NCBI GenBank assembly: GCA_947564465.1
Contig: CANOCV010000036.1
Coordinates: 1 to 32,807, forward strand
DNA: 32,807 nucleotides
Direction: 5' to 3'
From: an uncultured Roseburia sp.
Lineage (GTDB): Bacteria; Bacillota; Clostridia; Lachnospirales; Lachnospiraceae
Every line of letters begins with the position of its first letter. Within the stretch, counting starts at the first letter, position 1. Shown here piece after piece: positions 31,930 to 32,807 of this stretch. The position numbers were made by a program, and so were the translations under genes. The notes under the pieces are model-generated. The model had not been told where the DNA came from and ran no database searches. It saw nothing but the letters and a program-made list of their open reading frames with translations.

Positions 31930-32682
31930 TCAACCCTGCTTTTTCCGCATGCCGCGTTTCCATTTAAAATATTCAGAATCCAGGTCCACGGTAATCTGTG
32001 GACCCGTTTCTTTTTTCTCTTTGGATTTTTTCTCTTCCTTTTCCGGCAGCTCCTCTAACACCTGTCCCGTCCGCTCAAAATATTCCGGGTTGATTTTTAT
32101 TTCTGTCATACGATCCTCATAACGCGATTTCTCACGCCGTTTTTCCTCGGTGCGCGCATCAATCCCGGCTTCTTTTTCCCGCTTTTCTTTCTCCAGTTCC
32201 TTATTCCTGTCATCTATGATTTTCAAATATTTCTCTGTATCTACCATATCCTGAAGCTGGCTTTTTAGCTCGGATTGATTTTCTCGCAGAACCTCCCTGC
32301 GCTGCTTTAAGTCTTCTCCCGTCTTGTCAAGCAGCTCTTTCACAGAATCCTCTGCCGCTTTCATAATACTCTGAGCCCGAGCTAACGCCTCGTCCGTGTA
32401 TAGTACAGCCGCCGCATACACATCCTCCGCATTCCGGCTTGCATTCCAAAGAATCTTATCCCCGCGTTTTTTGGCCTCGCGCTCCGCCTTATCCCTGCTC
32501 TGTTTTGTTACCTCATACTCCTCCATCATCTCGTAAATACATGTGTTCAGGCGGTTAAGATGTTCAAACATCAGCTTCTTTTCTACGACAATCCGATCCC
32601 CGGTCTTATCATACAGCTCGCTTCTGGATATCATGACATGGATATCCCGCAATACTCTTTCCAGTTTGTCCTGCGTACTCAT
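31930..32682 (-). CDS. Hypothetical long coiled-coil protein
   Basis: Charged helical protein of 250 residues. Residues 1-60 contain a KLERVLRDIHVMI-type helix and a Leu-rich stretch. About 60-205 is an extended coiled coil very rich in Glu, Lys and Arg (KAEREAKKRGDKIL, ARAQSIMKAAEDSVKELL, RNKELEKEKREKEAG). The C-terminal tail has PEKEEKKSKEKKE and ends DLDSEYFKWKRGMRKKQG. No signal peptide or membrane helix is seen. The composition recalls DivIVA- or V-ATPase subunit H-annotated clostridial proteins, but I see no decisive motif. ATG 32682 is chosen because AAAAGGAG lies 8 nt upstream; an in-frame start at 32718 is the alternative. It converges with the small membrane-protein gene, stop to stop. 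Confidence 0.72.
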   Translation of the reverse strand: MSTQDKLERVLRDIHVMISRSELYDKTGDRIVVEKKLMFEHLNRLNTCIYEMMEEYEVTKQSRDKAEREAKKRGDKILWNASRNAEDVYAAAVLYTDEALARAQSIMKAAEDSVKELLDKTGEDLKQRREVLRENQSELKSQLQDMVDTEKYLKIIDDRNKELEKEKREKEAGIDARTEEKRREKSRYEDRMTEIKINPEYFERTGQVLEELPEKEEKKSKEKKETGPQITVDLDSEYFKWKRGMRKKQG

Positions 32683-32751
32683 GACACATGCTCCTTTTCT
32701 CTCTTCAATGCATCTCATGCCCTGCTTCTTATTTCATGTCTATACCAGATA

Positions 32752-32807
32752 TCAGCTTTTTATGTAACGTATCGTATAAGAATCACGCTCAATCAGTCCC
32801 AACGGCT
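32752..32807 (-). CDS. Possible 3' end of a gene running off the window
   Basis: On the minus strand one frame is open from the window edge for 17 codons, reading PLGLIERDSYTIRYIKS, and ends in TGA at 32754-32752. An open run this short is not significant by itself, but the residue make-up looks like a protein C-terminus and the next gene starts 69 bp later with its own ribosome site. The family cannot be told. Confidence 0.33.
   Translation of the reverse strand, partial: PLGLIERDSYTIRYIKS

Overview
The window looks like chromosomal DNA of a low-to-mid GC Gram-positive anaerobe of the Clostridia, most likely Lachnospiraceae. This is inferred from the gene families, the strong AGGAGG-type ribosome binding sites, the sigma-A-like promoters and the tetrapyrrole gene order. 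I see no rRNA, tRNA, CRISPR array, phage or transposon, and coding density is high, so this is a core-type region and not a genomic island.

Left part (1-9.3 kb): a membrane flippase/LPG-synthase-like protein; an OmpR-type regulator and histidine kinase pair; a Zn-ribbon plus PP-loop ATP-pyrophosphatase of the N-acetyl-sugar amidotransferase type; a Zn-dependent phospholipase C-like protein; then, on the minus strand, nfeD, a patatin-like lipase and a GPH-family sugar:cation symporter, probably one transcript.

Middle (8.7-21.4 kb): a MarR regulator is divergent from two ABC exporter half-transporters, and a perfect dyad sits just downstream of the exporter -10 box. A bidirectional terminator separates this from an operon of a large TPR/AAA-type protein (TTG start) and the glycogen branching enzyme glgB. 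Next come an AI-2E-family permease and a stand-alone aconitase-family hydratase. The hydratase's only visible promoter lies upstream of a terminator-like hairpin, which suggests attenuation.

Right part (21.5-31.1 kb): a compact minus-strand operon hemA-sirC-hemC-cobA/hemD-hemB-hemL. It converts glutamyl-tRNA to uroporphyrinogen III and on to precorrin-2/sirohydrochlorin, the stem of siroheme and cobalamin synthesis. No protoheme-branch genes are present in the window. A second two-component system lies 58 bp upstream and may be co-transcribed. Two hypothetical genes (a small membrane protein and a long coiled-coil protein) converge at the right end, followed by what may be the 3' end of another gene.

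I found no clearly novel multi-gene system. The best leads are the hydratase leader, the 10-bp tandem boxes shared by the second response-regulator promoter and the hydratase promoter, the TPR/AAA-glgB operon, and a possible AUU start in the first gene. All functional calls rest on recognised motifs in the translated sequence; no database search was run.
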